This document shows, in pieces, positions 43,168-50,830 of a stretch of 64,000 bases of DNA; position 1 is the first letter of the stretch; every line of letters starts with the position of its first letter. This stretch comes from FACHB-T130 sp042747725. Lineage in GTDB: Bacteria; Cyanobacteriota; Cyanobacteriia; Cyanobacteriales; FACHB-T130. The position numbers and the translations under genes were made by a program. The stretch covers positions 1-64,000 of the forward strand of contig NZ_JBHZGO010000103.1 in assembly GCF_042747725.1 (NCBI RefSeq), in the 5' to 3' direction. The notes below the pieces were generated by a model. That model made no database searches. It was not told where the DNA came from and worked only from the letters and a program-made list of their open reading frames with translations.

Positions 43168-44217
43168 CTATTTTGTATTATTAAACTCCTTAGACCATAC
43201 AGAAAGTTCAAGTTGATTCACATAATGCATATACTTAACTAATGGCGTATCAATACTCAGAATTGCAATGGGATTATAGCGAATATTGTCATAAATTTGT
43301 CCATCTTCCCCTTTCAAAGCATAATATCCCAGTCGAGTGAATAAAAGTAATAGTTGCGTCACCAACCACCCAAACATTCCTTTTCTTTTCTCTGCTACAT
43401 AAATCGGTTGGATGCGGGTTCTTCCAAGTGCAACCGGAGTATAGGCATAAATCATGTGCAGTGAAGGAAGAAGCCGAACATTCTTCATCATAGTCAAAAG
43501 TCCCATGCAGCCATCGGCATACCTCATAGAATACTCATAAGTATCGCCGAGAATTTTTCGTCCAAGCCGTTCTCTACGAGTAGTTTTAGGAAACTCGCCT
43601 TGAAGAGTAAAATCTATCACATTGCCAGATTGATTCTGACGCAATGATAGATTCATATTGATGTCTACTTTGTGAACAGTTTGCAAATGTTGAGCATCAA
43701 TGCCATTCATCATACAAATGTGATGATGACAACTCCGCTCAAATGCTTTGTCGTGTATTGTTACAATTGATTTGCCTTTAAGTTCATCAAATTCTGCCAC
43801 ACCTTCCGGTGCTTTTGAATCTGGATACACCCAAATAAAATCGTATTTTTCATCAGTAGCGTAAGATTGAAGGCGAGCTTTTTCGGGTATTGCTGATTGG
43901 CAAGGAATATCTTGACAATTCCCTTCTCCATCAAATGCCCAATGATGGAAAAAACAGCGCATAAGATTTCCATCCACTCGCCCAATTCCTAAATCGGTTC
44001 CTAGGTGAGGACAATAAGCATCTAAAGCGCGAACTTTTCCATCTTGTCCGCGAAAGATAACAATTTTTTGTCCGCAGATTTCCAAAGATTTTGCCTTACC
44101 TTGAGGAACTTCTCGGCTAGGACAAGCAATATACCAGCCTTTGGCAACAACATCCCAATTATTAAATATTTTCATTTTTAATAGGGGTTGCGTGTTTTGA
44201 TTTTGGAACTGGTTCAT
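43168..44217 (-). CDS. Rieske non-heme iron oxygenase (Rieske B, KshA/DAF-36-like)
   Basis: From ATG 44217 the product is 349 residues (MNQFQNQNTQ...). This start matches the N-terminus of the paralogue at 47433-48575; the longer frame begins with TTG. The Rieske ligands are in YCPHLGTDLG and CFFHHW, and the iron site in NGIDAQHLQTVH. Spacing and wording (CPHLG.DLG..V..N, GEGNCQDIPC) recall the KshA/DAF-36 group that oxidises steroid-like substrates. It probably oxygenates or desaturates a hydrophobic substrate. Confidence 0.9.
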   Translation of the reverse strand: MNQFQNQNTQPLLKMKIFNNWDVVAKGWYIACPSREVPQGKAKSLEICGQKIVIFRGQDGKVRALDAYCPHLGTDLGIGRVDGNLMRCFFHHWAFDGEGNCQDIPCQSAIPEKARLQSYATDEKYDFIWVYPDSKAPEGVAEFDELKGKSIVTIHDKAFERSCHHHICMMNGIDAQHLQTVHKVDINMNLSLRQNQSGNVIDFTLQGEFPKTTRRERLGRKILGDTYEYSMRYADGCMGLLTMMKNVRLLPSLHMIYAYTPVALGRTRIQPIYVAEKRKGMFGWLVTQLLLLFTRLGYYALKGEDGQIYDNIRYNPIAILSIDTPLVKYMHYVNQLELSVWSKEFNNTK

Positions 44218-44284
44218 ATCAAAAATTAGAAAGTATGCACTGTTATTTGTCAAGTCAGTAATAGGGAATAGCTAATGGTTTTTT

Positions 44285-45517
44285 CTAGCCCCAATTACCT
44301 ATTGCCTTATTTTGAGTAGCAAGGTATTGAGGAATAGAATTAGCAGCCATGATGGACATTTGCCGGTTACTTACCCAAGCGTAGTCAACTTTTTCGAGGT
44401 AAACTTTGTATGACTCCATCGCTTCTGTACGGGTTTTGTAGCTATGGTGCAGTCCTTCGGATTCCTCGGTGAAGCACAGTCGCATCATTTCTTTGGCATC
44501 GCGATCGCTCATTTCAAAAATAGGCGATCGCAATACCTCGTAAATTGCCGAATAGAGGGCGGGGTCGTACCAAAAAATCCCGTTAATCGCGACTGAAAAG
44601 TGATAGTGATCTCGCTGACAGCCGCTTATCCCCAAGTTTGCCACTAGCTTCTCGAAAGCGGTTGGCGGTTTCAGGCACTTCACCACATCATGGGAGAGAA
44701 TCGTAGAGCTGTTAAAGTGAAAGCTCTCATCCATGAAGTGATAAAAGGAAATTTTTGAGGGAATCGGGGCGTTTTCTGGGTTGGGATGCTTTTGGTAGTA
44801 GTTGCTAAGCTTATGCTGCACTAATTTACCGTTTAGCGTCCGGATACCCCGAACAGTGAAGTATTGGCAGGCGAGAAAAGTATTCCCTGCTGACAGCATT
44901 CCAAAGCTTTGCAGTTGGAGCTTTTTCCACCACGTCTTGAGGGCGTTGGTGTCAGCAAAAATCATTGTTTCTGCAAACGGCCCGCGCATGGGATAGCTGA
45001 AGACGCGCTTGCCAAAAAGCTGTGCTTCCACCTCGCTAGAGACTTTTCTGAAGGCGCTGATATGTGCCCTTTCCTGAGCAGATTCTAAGTCGAGCGTATC
45101 GCAAACTAGGCGGAAGTCCTCCTGGGCGTAAAGTCCAGCGGCGCTAGTCTGATTAAAGTAAATCGTGGCAATTTCTGCGGAAACGATCTGCGAATAGTAA
45201 GCCACCCAGTATAGTTGGTTTAAGATTATCCTTTGACTTGGGCTAGCTTGTTCCCACAGCGGAGTTCCGTAGAGTAACGAAAATTCTTCCGGGTTCCAAT
45301 ACTCATCTTTGCAGTCTTCATATCGGAAAGATGCGGCGGCTTCATCGAGCAGTTGGGTATGATCTTGCTGTTTATTGCGCGTGTGGTTGATCTGAAGCTT
45401 GCGGTAGACTTTCTGGTTTTCTAGAAGCGTATTGCCTTTGGGTTCGTTAATCTGAAGTTGCTGATAAACCTTCGGGTTTTCTAGAAGCGTGTTGTCATTA
45501 ATTGTTTCATTCATCAT
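44285..45517 (-). CDS. AurF/CylC-like diiron (dimetal-carboxylate) protein
   Basis: From ATG 45517 (AAGG 7 bases upstream) the product is 410 residues. The N-terminus carries a tandem duplication (TLLENPKVYQQLQIN then TLLENQKVYRKLQIN). Diiron ligand motifs fit the AurF family: Glu in VSAEIATIYF, ExxH in QERAHISAF and HxxxExxH in YHFMDESFH. The segment where AurF has its third-helix Glu reads FLACQYFTVRG, with no obvious Glu. AurF oxidises arylamines to nitro compounds, and the distantly related cyanobacterial CylC group chlorinates unactivated carbons. Either activity, or another oxidation, is possible here. Confidence 0.75.
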   Translation of the reverse strand: MMNETINDNTLLENPKVYQQLQINEPKGNTLLENQKVYRKLQINHTRNKQQDHTQLLDEAAASFRYEDCKDEYWNPEEFSLLYGTPLWEQASPSQRIILNQLYWVAYYSQIVSAEIATIYFNQTSAAGLYAQEDFRLVCDTLDLESAQERAHISAFRKVSSEVEAQLFGKRVFSYPMRGPFAETMIFADTNALKTWWKKLQLQSFGMLSAGNTFLACQYFTVRGIRTLNGKLVQHKLSNYYQKHPNPENAPIPSKISFYHFMDESFHFNSSTILSHDVVKCLKPPTAFEKLVANLGISGCQRDHYHFSVAINGIFWYDPALYSAIYEVLRSPIFEMSDRDAKEMMRLCFTEESEGLHHSYKTRTEAMESYKVYLEKVDYAWVSNRQMSIMAANSIPQYLATQNKAIGNWG

Positions 45518-45546
45518 CAAATTACCTTAAAGACCTAACCCCCCAG

Positions 45547-45571
45547 CCCCCTTCCCTACGAGGGAAGGGGG
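45547..45571. repeat. CCCCCTTCCCT hairpin
   Basis: Perfect 11-bp arms around ACG, same arms as 41379-41403. It lies between the two diiron-protein genes and could be an intergenic attenuator or only a repeat. A second degenerate copy follows to about 45650. Confidence 0.8.
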
Positions 45572-45673
45572 AGCCGGATGTTGCTTTGTGCTGTTTGTCC
45601 ACTTCCCGCTGTTTCTCCCCTCCTCTGGTAGGGAAGGGGTTGGGGGAGAGGTTTCTTCGTTCAAAAGCTGAGT

Positions 45674-46591
45674 TCATACGCATTTTTGTGCGGGGAAAGG
45701 CTGAAACGCCCCCCGATCTTCTAGTTCTTGAACGATAATTCCCGCTGCTTCTCCCCGCATCAGGGAACGCAGGAGATTGAGACGAGTTCCGCTATGAATT
45801 TCTGTGTCGAGTTCCTCGAAGATGCTTACCTTCTGCTGGCGGGACAAATGACCCTTCACTTGCTCGATGGCGGAAACGACGCTCTGAGGTCCTACCCGAA
45901 CCATCTGCAAAAATAGGGCTAGGGTTTCGATGATGGTTGCTCGGCTTGCTTGGGAGACGGACATCTGGTTGAACAGAGTGACTCCGGTGCCGTGGTGACG
46001 GCTCTCGTCTTGCAAAAATCCTTCAAATAGCGAACTCAACTGAGGATTCAGGCAGTCTTTGGCGAGGTTTCTATAATGGCTCAGTCCCCAACCCTCTAGC
46101 ACTATCTGAAGCACAAATAGCAGGACTGTTTTATCCTGGGTTTCCACCAAATCTGCCAGGAAGCGCAAGAAAGGGTCTTCCGTCCCCACGAGGTCTTTTT
46201 CAGGCAAAAAGCGACTAATCTGGGCAAGGTGAGCCACTTCGTCGGAGCTGAAGAGTGCGTAAAGCATCCGCTCCTCAGTGGTTTCTGCCAGCAGCACCAT
46301 TTTTGCCATGTAACCGACTCCAGCTTTTTCGATGAAATAGGCTTCTTCTATGAGTCCGCCACTGCAAAGGCGCAGGATTTCTCCTTGCTCTTGTTGGCTG
46401 GAATCTTGGAAAACCTGCACCTTCTCAAGATTGAAATGAGCGGCGTCCCAATAGCGATCGCTCATAAATTCTGGGGAAACAGGATCGTTACCCAGCCGAC
46501 TCTTCAAGGCTGAGGAGAGTACGCGACGCAGCTTGTCGTCAGATTGGATGTGGGGTAAATCGAAGCCTGCTGTTTTTTGGTATTGATTCAT
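45674..46591 (-). CDS. Ferritin-like diiron oxygenase
   Basis: The 305-residue helical protein has a complete ferritin-type ligand set: Glu in GLIEEAYFIEKAG (about 80-92), ExxH in SSDEVAHLAQ (about 115-124), Glu in VLEGWGLSHY (about 163-172) and ExxH in LQDESRHHGTG (about 193-203). Soluble diiron enzymes of this fold carry out hydroxylation, desaturation, deformylation or N-oxygenation. It shares no close sequence with the AurF-like neighbour. Its start overlaps the SDR stop by 4 bases (ATGA), so the two are translationally coupled. Confidence 0.82.
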   Translation of the reverse strand: MNQYQKTAGFDLPHIQSDDKLRRVLSSALKSRLGNDPVSPEFMSDRYWDAAHFNLEKVQVFQDSSQQEQGEILRLCSGGLIEEAYFIEKAGVGYMAKMVLLAETTEERMLYALFSSDEVAHLAQISRFLPEKDLVGTEDPFLRFLADLVETQDKTVLLFVLQIVLEGWGLSHYRNLAKDCLNPQLSSLFEGFLQDESRHHGTGVTLFNQMSVSQASRATIIETLALFLQMVRVGPQSVVSAIEQVKGHLSRQQKVSIFEELDTEIHSGTRLNLLRSLMRGEAAGIIVQELEDRGAFQPFPAQKCV

Positions 46592-47436
46592 CGGCTTTTG
46601 CTCCCGATAAACAGCCGTCGATAGATCATTTTTGATAAAGGCAGGCGCAATCTATCTGGCAAGATTTGTTGATAAATATGGGTAAAATGGGCGTCCCAAC
46701 CGACCCGAAATCGAAGGAAGCGATCGCTTGCTTCGGCAATGTCTGCAACCCGTTTGGCGACAAGAAGCGTATTATCCTGAGCCGTTGATATAATTTGCTG
46801 ATTCAGCCTGCGATAGTTGTCCGTCTGAATTCGATAAGTTTCAGAGTTTCCTTCCCCCCAGCTCATATTCTTGCCATTGTTCGTCGTCTTGCTGGCTCCA
46901 GGTTCTACCAAGGCGACACGAACCCCGTGGGACTCAAGCTCGTAATAAAGACTCTCTGCCAAGCCTTCCAAAGCATACTTGCTGGCACAATGAGCCGAGG
47001 TTAAGGGAAAGCCAGTGAAGCCGAAAGTGGAGGAGATAAAAATTAGGGTTCCCTGCGCTTCCCGAATCAACGGAAGCAAAGCGCGAGTCAGGAACACCGC
47101 ACCGAAGAAATTCACCTCAAATTGACGGCGGATTTGCTCCTCGCTAAGATCCTCCAAAGCGCCGTAGAACCTGTAGCCTGCATTATTTACCAAACAATCC
47201 AGCCGACCTTTTTTCCGAACTGCTTCAACTACGGCATCTCGTTGGCTGGGTTCGGTAATTTCTAGACTCAGAATAGTCAGGCGATCTCTATACTTTTCTA
47301 ACGACTCTGCGAGGATCTCCCGTCGCTGTTGTGCGTTCCGCATCGTACCGATGACGTGCCAACCTCGCTTGAGAAACTCATCAACCATACCCCGACCGAA
47401 GCCGGACGAACAGCCTGCGATCAATACAGACTTCAT
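46588..47436 (-). CDS. Short-chain dehydrogenase/reductase with His in place of the catalytic Tyr
   Basis: The 282-residue SDR has the cofactor motif GCSSGFGRG (about 8-16), NNAGYRFYG (about 87-95) and the active-site strand FISSTFGF. Where the classical Y-x-x-x-K occurs it reads SAHCASKYALEG, so the Tyr position is His (codon CAT, one base from TAT) while the Lys is kept. It may be inactive, use the His or nearby Tyr, or catalyse a different reaction. It overlaps both neighbours by 4 bases and is clearly in the oxygenase operon. Confidence 0.9.
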   Translation of the reverse strand: MKSVLIAGCSSGFGRGMVDEFLKRGWHVIGTMRNAQQRREILAESLEKYRDRLTILSLEITEPSQRDAVVEAVRKKGRLDCLVNNAGYRFYGALEDLSEEQIRRQFEVNFFGAVFLTRALLPLIREAQGTLIFISSTFGFTGFPLTSAHCASKYALEGLAESLYYELESHGVRVALVEPGASKTTNNGKNMSWGEGNSETYRIQTDNYRRLNQQIISTAQDNTLLVAKRVADIAEASDRFLRFRVGWDAHFTHIYQQILPDRLRLPLSKMIYRRLFIGSKSR

Positions 47437-48575
47437 CTCGCCTCCGTGGTTAGGGAGGAAGAGGGAGTGCTGGATGGCACAGCAGAGATCCCTAGCTCAG
47501 GGCGGGCACAAGACCCGCCCCTACCGCTGCTTTCCGGTTCGTCCGGCAAAGCCATCTGCCAAGTTCCCCAGGCGATCGCTTTCTGTTTCTCGACGTGCTG
47601 AATGAACTGGATAATCGACTTGTCCTCTTTAGTTGGAGTCTGAAAGTCAAACTTAATCGTTTGGAAAACTTGGGTATCTCCTTTAGCAAAATAATTTCCC
47701 ACCATCTTCGTCAGCCAAAGCACGATTCGGTTAAAGATCCAGCCGAGAACACCGGGACGCTTCTTAGTAATTAATAAAGTCTGTCCTTCAGTTTTTCCGG
47801 CTTCGGTGAGGCGAAGGGCAAACATGATGTAGAAGTGCAGGAAGTCTGGCCCAACGGTTACTGTGCCAGTGCTGCCGTACCAATAGCACATACTATAAGT
47901 GACTTCATTTTTGTATAAGGGGCGGATTAGTTTTACAAACAGGGAATCTTCCCCTCCCCGCGTGGTGTTGCTGAAGGCGATCGCGTTTTCGTCGATTTCC
48001 TGCTTCTCAAACACAATTTTGAGCGGCAGATTGTGAACGGTATTGAAGTGTTGGGCGTCGATAGCGTTGATCATCACCACGTTGGGGTGACAGTTCTTCA
48101 CGAAGCGAGACGCGATCGCCCCGTCGCATTCTTCGTCTTTGAGTTCCGGCGGACACGGCAAAGGCTGTCGTGGCGTTTCTCCCGTCCAAACCCATACCAT
48201 CCCGTACTTTTCCGCCGTGGGCCAACTTTGCACCTTAGCTGGAAGCGGCTTTTCCAAACACGGAATATCGATACATTTTCCCGCTTGGTCATACTTCCAG
48301 TTGTGGAAAAAACAGCGAATTCCGTTGCCTTCGACTTTTCCTTCGGCAAGGTGTGCGCCCATGTGGGGGCAATATGCATCGAGAGCGATCGCTTTCCCGT
48401 CCTCACCCCGATAAATCGCCAGTTCCCTCCCCAAAAGGGTTACAGGCTTAACCTCCCCCACCTTAAGATTGCGAGAAGCGATCGCCCAATACCACCCCTC
48501 AATGAAACGATCGGGATTGTTAAAAGTCTTGGTTTTCCGAAGAGAATGAGACGCTTGCAAATTAAAATTCACCAT
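47433..48575 (-). CDS. Rieske non-heme iron oxygenase (Rieske C, KshA/DAF-36-like)
   Basis: The 380-residue protein is a paralogue of Rieske B. The cluster ligands are in YCPHMGAHLAEG and CFFHNW, and the iron site in NAIDAQHFNTVH. The last 35 residues (after WQMALPDEPE) are low-complexity and encoded by a GCGGGCACAAGACCCGCC-type intergenic repeat, suggesting that a repeat has extended the reading frame. It is the first gene of the minus-strand cluster; its stop overlaps the SDR start by 4 bases. The promoter should lie in 48576-49128. Confidence 0.9.
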   Translation of the reverse strand: MVNFNLQASHSLRKTKTFNNPDRFIEGWYWAIASRNLKVGEVKPVTLLGRELAIYRGEDGKAIALDAYCPHMGAHLAEGKVEGNGIRCFFHNWKYDQAGKCIDIPCLEKPLPAKVQSWPTAEKYGMVWVWTGETPRQPLPCPPELKDEECDGAIASRFVKNCHPNVVMINAIDAQHFNTVHNLPLKIVFEKQEIDENAIAFSNTTRGGEDSLFVKLIRPLYKNEVTYSMCYWYGSTGTVTVGPDFLHFYIMFALRLTEAGKTEGQTLLITKKRPGVLGWIFNRIVLWLTKMVGNYFAKGDTQVFQTIKFDFQTPTKEDKSIIQFIQHVEKQKAIAWGTWQMALPDEPESSGRGGSCARPELGISAVPSSTPSSSLTTEAR

Positions 48576-49128
48576 AACTTATATACTAATAGCGTTCAAA
48601 ATTTCCTACCTGAGTGAATATGCCGATCCAGAAAGCTTGACACAGGGAACTTTTCCCACATCCATCCCACCCTAAAATCAGTTTGGGGCTACTATTTCTC
48701 TCTTACACTAAGAATTTGCCAACTTCTAGCATCTATAACTTAATTTAGTAAATTTTTGTTTTAATTCAATTTATGCAATCTTTTATTTATCAACCACTAA
48801 AAATTTGTTCAACCTTTAGCGGGTTTTATAGCAATCTACGTTTAGCATTGCAAATTGAAAAAATAAGCGGTTTTCCATTGCCTAAAAGTCTTAAGCGAAA
48901 AAAAACAGGACTTACGCAAAGCTTATACATATAGCGTTCTTGTCGGTTCAATCCCCCTGTGGTTGCCCTCAGATGTGGTGATGTTGCGTAAGTCCTGAAA
49001 AATATAAAATAATTACAAATCCAATACTTCTTATAGACTCTTCTTCCCTCTTCTCTCTTCTTTCTTTCCTTCGTGTACTTCGCGCCTTCGCGGTTCCTAA
49101 AAAAATACAACTTACTTAGCATTACCCT
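48576..49128. promoter_or_regulatory. Divergent promoter region of the oxygenase cluster
   Basis: This 553-base gap separates the first minus-strand cluster gene from the plus-strand PaaK-like gene, so both promoters should be here. It is AT-rich near 48720-48840. It contains MITE copy 3 (48906-48997) and a 'CTTCGTGTACTTCGCG' filler repeat just before the plus-strand gene. No operator is recognised. Confidence 0.5.
48906..48997. mobile_element. MITE copy 3 (intact CAGGACTTACGCAA ends)
   Basis: A 92-bp element with perfect 14-bp inverted ends (CAGGACTTACGCAA and its complement). The interior matches copies 1 and 2. It sits in the cluster's divergent promoter region. No target duplication is evident in the A-rich flanks. 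Confidence 0.85.
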
Positions 49129-50598
49129 ATGCAAGATCGCTCATTCCTAAAAAACTCTTTAGGTTCAAAAAGAATAGCCGAAAACGTATATAAACGTGCC
49201 CAACGAAACGTACCTGCTTACAAACAATTTTTAGAAACCCAAGGAACTAAAGCGCAAGTTCCATTTAACCAGCTACCTTTGTCAGACAAAAAATCCTACG
49301 CCTTAGTTTATTCATTTGAGGAATTGTTGGCATATGATGCCGATAAAATTTATGCGATCGCTCGTTCTTCCGGTTCATCCGGAAACTCCTTCTATTGGCC
49401 TATTTTAAAATCAACCAGCCGTTTTGTCGGTCTTAAAACCCGAATATTTCTGGAACGAACCTTTGCGGTACACCAGAAAAAAACATTAGCAATTGTCGGA
49501 CTTAGCTTAGGAAGTTCTCTAGGAGGAGTGTCTTTTTCCGGCGCGTTAAATAATATGGCAGCGAATACGCCTTATCCTTTTTGGGTATTTTGTCCGGGCG
49601 TCCAGCACGATGATATTATCGAGATGATCTGCAAGATGAACCCATTCGTGGATCAGATTATTTTATTTATTGTACCATCCGCGATCGCGCATCTTCATCT
49701 AAAGGCAAATGAATTCAAGCGATCGCTGCCATTGGAAAAATTAAGATACATCGTAATTGGTGAACCTTTTCCAGAAAGTATCCGCAATTCTTTGCAAAAT
49801 CGTGCGGGGATAGCAGAAGATACTCCATTTATGTTTTCCATGTACGCCAGCGCCGATACAGGAGGACTTGGAACTGAATCTCTAGCTTCTGTCGCCTTAC
49901 GAAAATTGCTTTATCGCAACCAGACACTTGCTAATTCGCTAGGTATAAAATCTCCAATTCCTCACTTCTTTCATTTTATTGCTTCTAACACTTTTGTGGA
50001 AGTTGTTGATGGTCACTTTTGCGTGACCCGTTGGCAAGGAATTCCGCTAGTGCGCTACATTCTCTACGATCTTGTTGATTTATATAGTTGGCGGAAATTA
50101 AGAAAAGCAATTCTTACCTCAGATAACCTAGATTCTCAGGATGAAGCTTTAGTCCAGATTATTGCAAAATCTAGCGCTTGGCTTCCGGATATTTTAGCAG
50201 TCACGGGTCGTTCGGATAGTTGTTTAATTCTTTTAGGTACTAATCTTACGGAATATATGTTAGACGAAGCGGTAAAATGCGAAGAACTACACGATATTCT
50301 CACCGGACTATACCGCGCCCGAATTGTTTACGAAGAAGACCAACAGTATCTAGAATTCAAGCTGGAACTTCGGCAAGGTGTCACACCCGATGAAGCAGTA
50401 AGCGGTAGCGTCTATTACTCTTTAGTGAAAATTTTGGGGCGAGTTCAGCCTGAATTTCTTGATGATTGGAAGCGTGTTTTTAGCGCTTGGGATAACGTTC
50501 CTGGTAAGCGTATTTTGCAGCTTAATTTCTTACCTTGGCCCGCTTTATCTCAGGCAACGGAAAAAGCTATAAAACAACGAGGAATAGTCAGTCCTTAA
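49129..50598 (+). CDS. PaaK-like AMP-forming adenylating enzyme
   Basis: The 489-residue protein resembles phenylacetate-CoA-ligase-type (PaaK/CapK) members of the adenylate-forming superfamily. It has the nucleotide loop IARSSGSSGNSFYWP (about 82-96), a central MYASADTGGLGTES segment, and DILAVTGRSDSCLILLG (about 353-369) preceding the C-terminal domain. It should adenylate a carboxylic acid and perhaps form a thioester or ester. It is divergently placed from the oxygenase operon, which suggests substrate activation for the pathway. No carrier protein or thioesterase is adjacent. Confidence 0.8.
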   Translation: MQDRSFLKNSLGSKRIAENVYKRAQRNVPAYKQFLETQGTKAQVPFNQLPLSDKKSYALVYSFEELLAYDADKIYAIARSSGSSGNSFYWPILKSTSRFVGLKTRIFLERTFAVHQKKTLAIVGLSLGSSLGGVSFSGALNNMAANTPYPFWVFCPGVQHDDIIEMICKMNPFVDQIILFIVPSAIAHLHLKANEFKRSLPLEKLRYIVIGEPFPESIRNSLQNRAGIAEDTPFMFSMYASADTGGLGTESLASVALRKLLYRNQTLANSLGIKSPIPHFFHFIASNTFVEVVDGHFCVTRWQGIPLVRYILYDLVDLYSWRKLRKAILTSDNLDSQDEALVQIIAKSSAWLPDILAVTGRSDSCLILLGTNLTEYMLDEAVKCEELHDILTGLYRARIVYEEDQQYLEFKLELRQGVTPDEAVSGSVYYSLVKILGRVQPEFLDDWKRVFSAWDNVPGKRILQLNFLPWPALSQATEKAIKQRGIVSP

Positions 50599-50626
50599 TT
50601 GCTATCGTTTCTCGTCCCCAGTTAGT

Positions 50627-50699
50627 GTAGGTTGGGTTGAGGTACGAAACCCAACAAAACCTAACTCTTTGTTGGGTTTCGTACCTCAACCCAACCTAC
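50627..50699. repeat. Perfect 29-bp palindrome (GTAGGTTGGGTT family)
   Basis: Arms 50627-50655 and 50671-50699 are exact reverse complements around a 15-base loop. It lies 28 bases after the PaaK-like gene and before the convergent ABC gene, so it could stop transcription from both sides, as well as being a mobile repeat. Confidence 0.9.
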
Positions 50700-50830
50700 C
50701 AGCTGTAAACGAGGATAAAGGATGCTTCTCTCGGTTGGTTTACGAGAAGGGTTGGAGTGAGGTTCTGGATAGAAAGTCATGTTTTTACTTGCATTAAAAT
50801 CAACCCATTACCCGCCTCAAAAAAGTAGTA

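Noticed and set aside
38081..48575. Resemblance to saxitoxin tailoring genes (Rieske, sterol-desaturase-like, ferredoxin, SDR)
   Set aside because: The composition overlaps only in enzyme classes. No sxtA, sxtG, sulfotransferase or carbamoyltransferase is present, and the diiron, GH3 and PaaK-like genes are not part of that pathway.
48033..48617. 194-codon plus-strand ORF opposite Rieske C
   Set aside because: Antisense to a well-conserved Rieske gene with all catalytic motifs; no recognisable protein features of its own.
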